A stretch of DNA of 6,437 nucleotides from Candidatus Omnitrophota bacterium (GTDB lineage: Bacteria > Omnitrophota > Gorgyraeia > Zapsychrales > Zapsychraceae). Position numbers and translations under genes: made by a program. The stretch lies in assembly GCA_018399915.1 (NCBI GenBank), contig JAGYNW010000117.1, positions 1-6,437 of the forward strand. The letters are read 5' to 3'. The notes under the pieces were generated by a model, which was not told the origin of the DNA, did no database searches, and was given only the letters and a program-made list of their open reading frames with translations. Below are positions 5,329-6,437 of the stretch, piece after piece. Numbering within the stretch: position 1 is the stretch's first letter; every line of letters begins with the position of its first letter.

Positions 5329-6437
5329 TTATTTAGCGTATTCTACAGCTCTTTTTTCTCTTAAAACCATAATTTTTATTTGACCCGGGTACTCCATTTC
5401 CTCTTCTATCTTTTTTCGGATATCCCTTGCCAGGACAATGGCTTCATCATCATTGATCTTTTCAGGATCAACCAAGACACGGACCTCCCGGCCTGCTTGC
5501 AAGGCATAGGTCTTGTTAATCCCTTTAAAGGAGCTTGCTATGCGTTCCAAATTCTCTAATCGCTTAATATAGGTTTCAAGTGTTTCTGCTCTGGCACCCG
5601 GACGCGCCGCACTGATAGCGTCCGCGGCACAAACCAATTCCCCATAAATAGAATGCCTTTCGACTTCTTCATGATGGGATTCGATCGCATTAACGATCTC
5701 TTCGGATTCTCCATACTTCCGAGCCAAACTAGCCCCTACCAGAGCATGGGTCCCTTCTTCCTCTGTCTGAGCGACCACTTTCCCGATATCATGCAATAAT
5801 CCCGCACGAATCGCGATCTTTGAATCCAATCCCAACTGAGCGGCCATGGCCCCGTTGAGCATCGCCACTTCCTTGGTATGCTGAAGGCCATTTTGTCCAT
5901 AACTTGTCCTGAATTTCAATTTTCCGATAAGCTTCAATAGCTCAGGATTCATACCATGCACAGAAAGATCAAAGGCCAATCGCTCGCCCTCTTCCTTGAC
6001 AATCTTCTCCATCTCTTTTTTGGCTTTTTCTACAACCTCTTCGATGCGTCCCGGATGGATCCTTCCATCCGCAATAAGATTTTCTAATGCTAATTTCGCG
6101 ATTTCCCTTCGGTACATGTCAAACCCGGAAATCGTAACCGCCTCAGGGGTGTCATCAATAATGATATCAACACCCGCGGCAGCCTCCAAGGCTCTGATAT
6201 TCCGGCCCTCGCGACCGATAATCCTTCCTTTCATCTCATCACTGGGAAGCATTACCACGGTAACGGTTGATGCAGCTGTATGTTCTGATGCGCATTTTTG
6301 TATCGCAATCGATATGATTTCTCTGGCTTTTTTATCGCTGTCATCTTTGATTTCTTCTTCCATCCTTCTTATTCTCGCAGATTTTTCTATCAAAAGCTCT
6401 TCATCTATCCGCGCTAAAAGCAAGCTTTTTGCCTCTT
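5329..6437 (-). CDS. rny: Ribonuclease Y, N-terminus cut by the window edge
   Basis: Endoribonuclease that starts mRNA decay, normally tethered to the inner face of the membrane. About 368 residues are visible out of roughly 520 in the family; the membrane helix and most of the N-terminal coiled coil lie beyond the right edge, and the visible part opens with the charged end of that coil. Numbering from the first complete visible codon, a KH RNA-binding domain contains MKGRIIGREGRNIRALE (about 68-84), and the HD phosphohydrolase domain contains LLHDIGK with the metal-binding His-Asp pair at 215-216, an ESHHEE segment, and DAISAARPGAR. The C-terminus YPGQIK...RAVEYAK is the standard ending. The frame stays open to the edge, so TTG at 6423 is an internal leucine, not the start. 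It is the most upstream gene seen here; its promoter is outside the window. No odd residues or frame breaks noticed. Confidence 0.97.
   Translation of the reverse strand, partial: EAKSLLLARIDEELLIEKSARIRRMEEEIKDDSDKKAREIISIAIQKCASEHTAASTVTVVMLPSDEMKGRIIGREGRNIRALEAAAGVDIIIDDTPEAVTISGFDMYRREIAKLALENLIADGRIHPGRIEEVVEKAKKEMEKIVKEEGERLAFDLSVHGMNPELLKLIGKLKFRTSYGQNGLQHTKEVAMLNGAMAAQLGLDSKIAIRAGLLHDIGKVVAQTEEEGTHALVGASLARKYGESEEIVNAIESHHEEVERHSIYGELVCAADAISAARPGARAETLETYIKRLENLERIASSFKGINKTYALQAGREVRVLVDPEKINDDEAIVLARDIRKKIEEEMEYPGQIKIMVLREKRAVEYAK

Noticed and set aside
6421..6423. TTG as the start codon of a 364-residue RNase Y.
   Set aside because: The frame continues upstream to the window edge with residues typical of the RNase Y coiled coil, and the family needs about 150 more N-terminal residues including a membrane helix.

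Overview
This window holds seven genes, all on the minus strand and almost back to back, so transcription runs from the right edge to the left. In that order they are: RNase Y (rny, 5' end off the right edge), a YmdB-family metallophosphoesterase, a PilZ-domain protein, glutamyl-tRNA synthetase (gltX), a 67-residue lipoprotein, a membrane-anchored CapA/PgsA-like protein, and glutaminyl-tRNA synthetase (glnS, 3' end off the left edge). Gaps are 24, 101, 15, 16, 79 and 13 bases. I saw no GC-rich hairpin followed by a U-tract anywhere, so most or all of it could be one transcript. The 101-base gap before the PilZ gene and the 79-base gap before capA are the only places with room for extra control. 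There are no RNA genes, insertion sequences, CRISPR arrays or prophage genes, and no stretch over about 100 bases lacks a gene.

The organism is a bacterium with a lipoprotein export route. It carries both RNase Y and a bacterial-type GlnRS. GlnRS is the minority solution in bacteria; most make Gln-tRNA by amidation. Moderate to low GC, many A/T homopolymers, PilZ signalling and the rny-ymdB pair fit an uncultured Gram-negative lineage such as Candidatus Omnitrophota or a relative. This is inference from gene content and style only; no marker here fixes the phylum.

Functionally the right half is RNA turnover and nucleotide signalling: RNase Y starts mRNA decay, YmdB-type enzymes hydrolyse cyclic nucleotides such as 2',3'-cAMP, and PilZ proteins usually bind cyclic di-GMP. 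The centre and left hold the two related class I synthetases that charge tRNA-Glu and tRNA-Gln, separated by two envelope proteins.

This is mainly a housekeeping operon and I do not see a defence system or other plainly new machinery. The points that merit a second look are: a GluRS lacking the whole zinc-binding segment, a CapA-like protein with altered active-site motifs and a nine-A tract, a tiny lipoprotein with a regular heptad pattern, a perfect inverted repeat that could mask the capA ribosome-binding site, and an Asn-to-Asp change at a metal-site position of the YmdB homologue.
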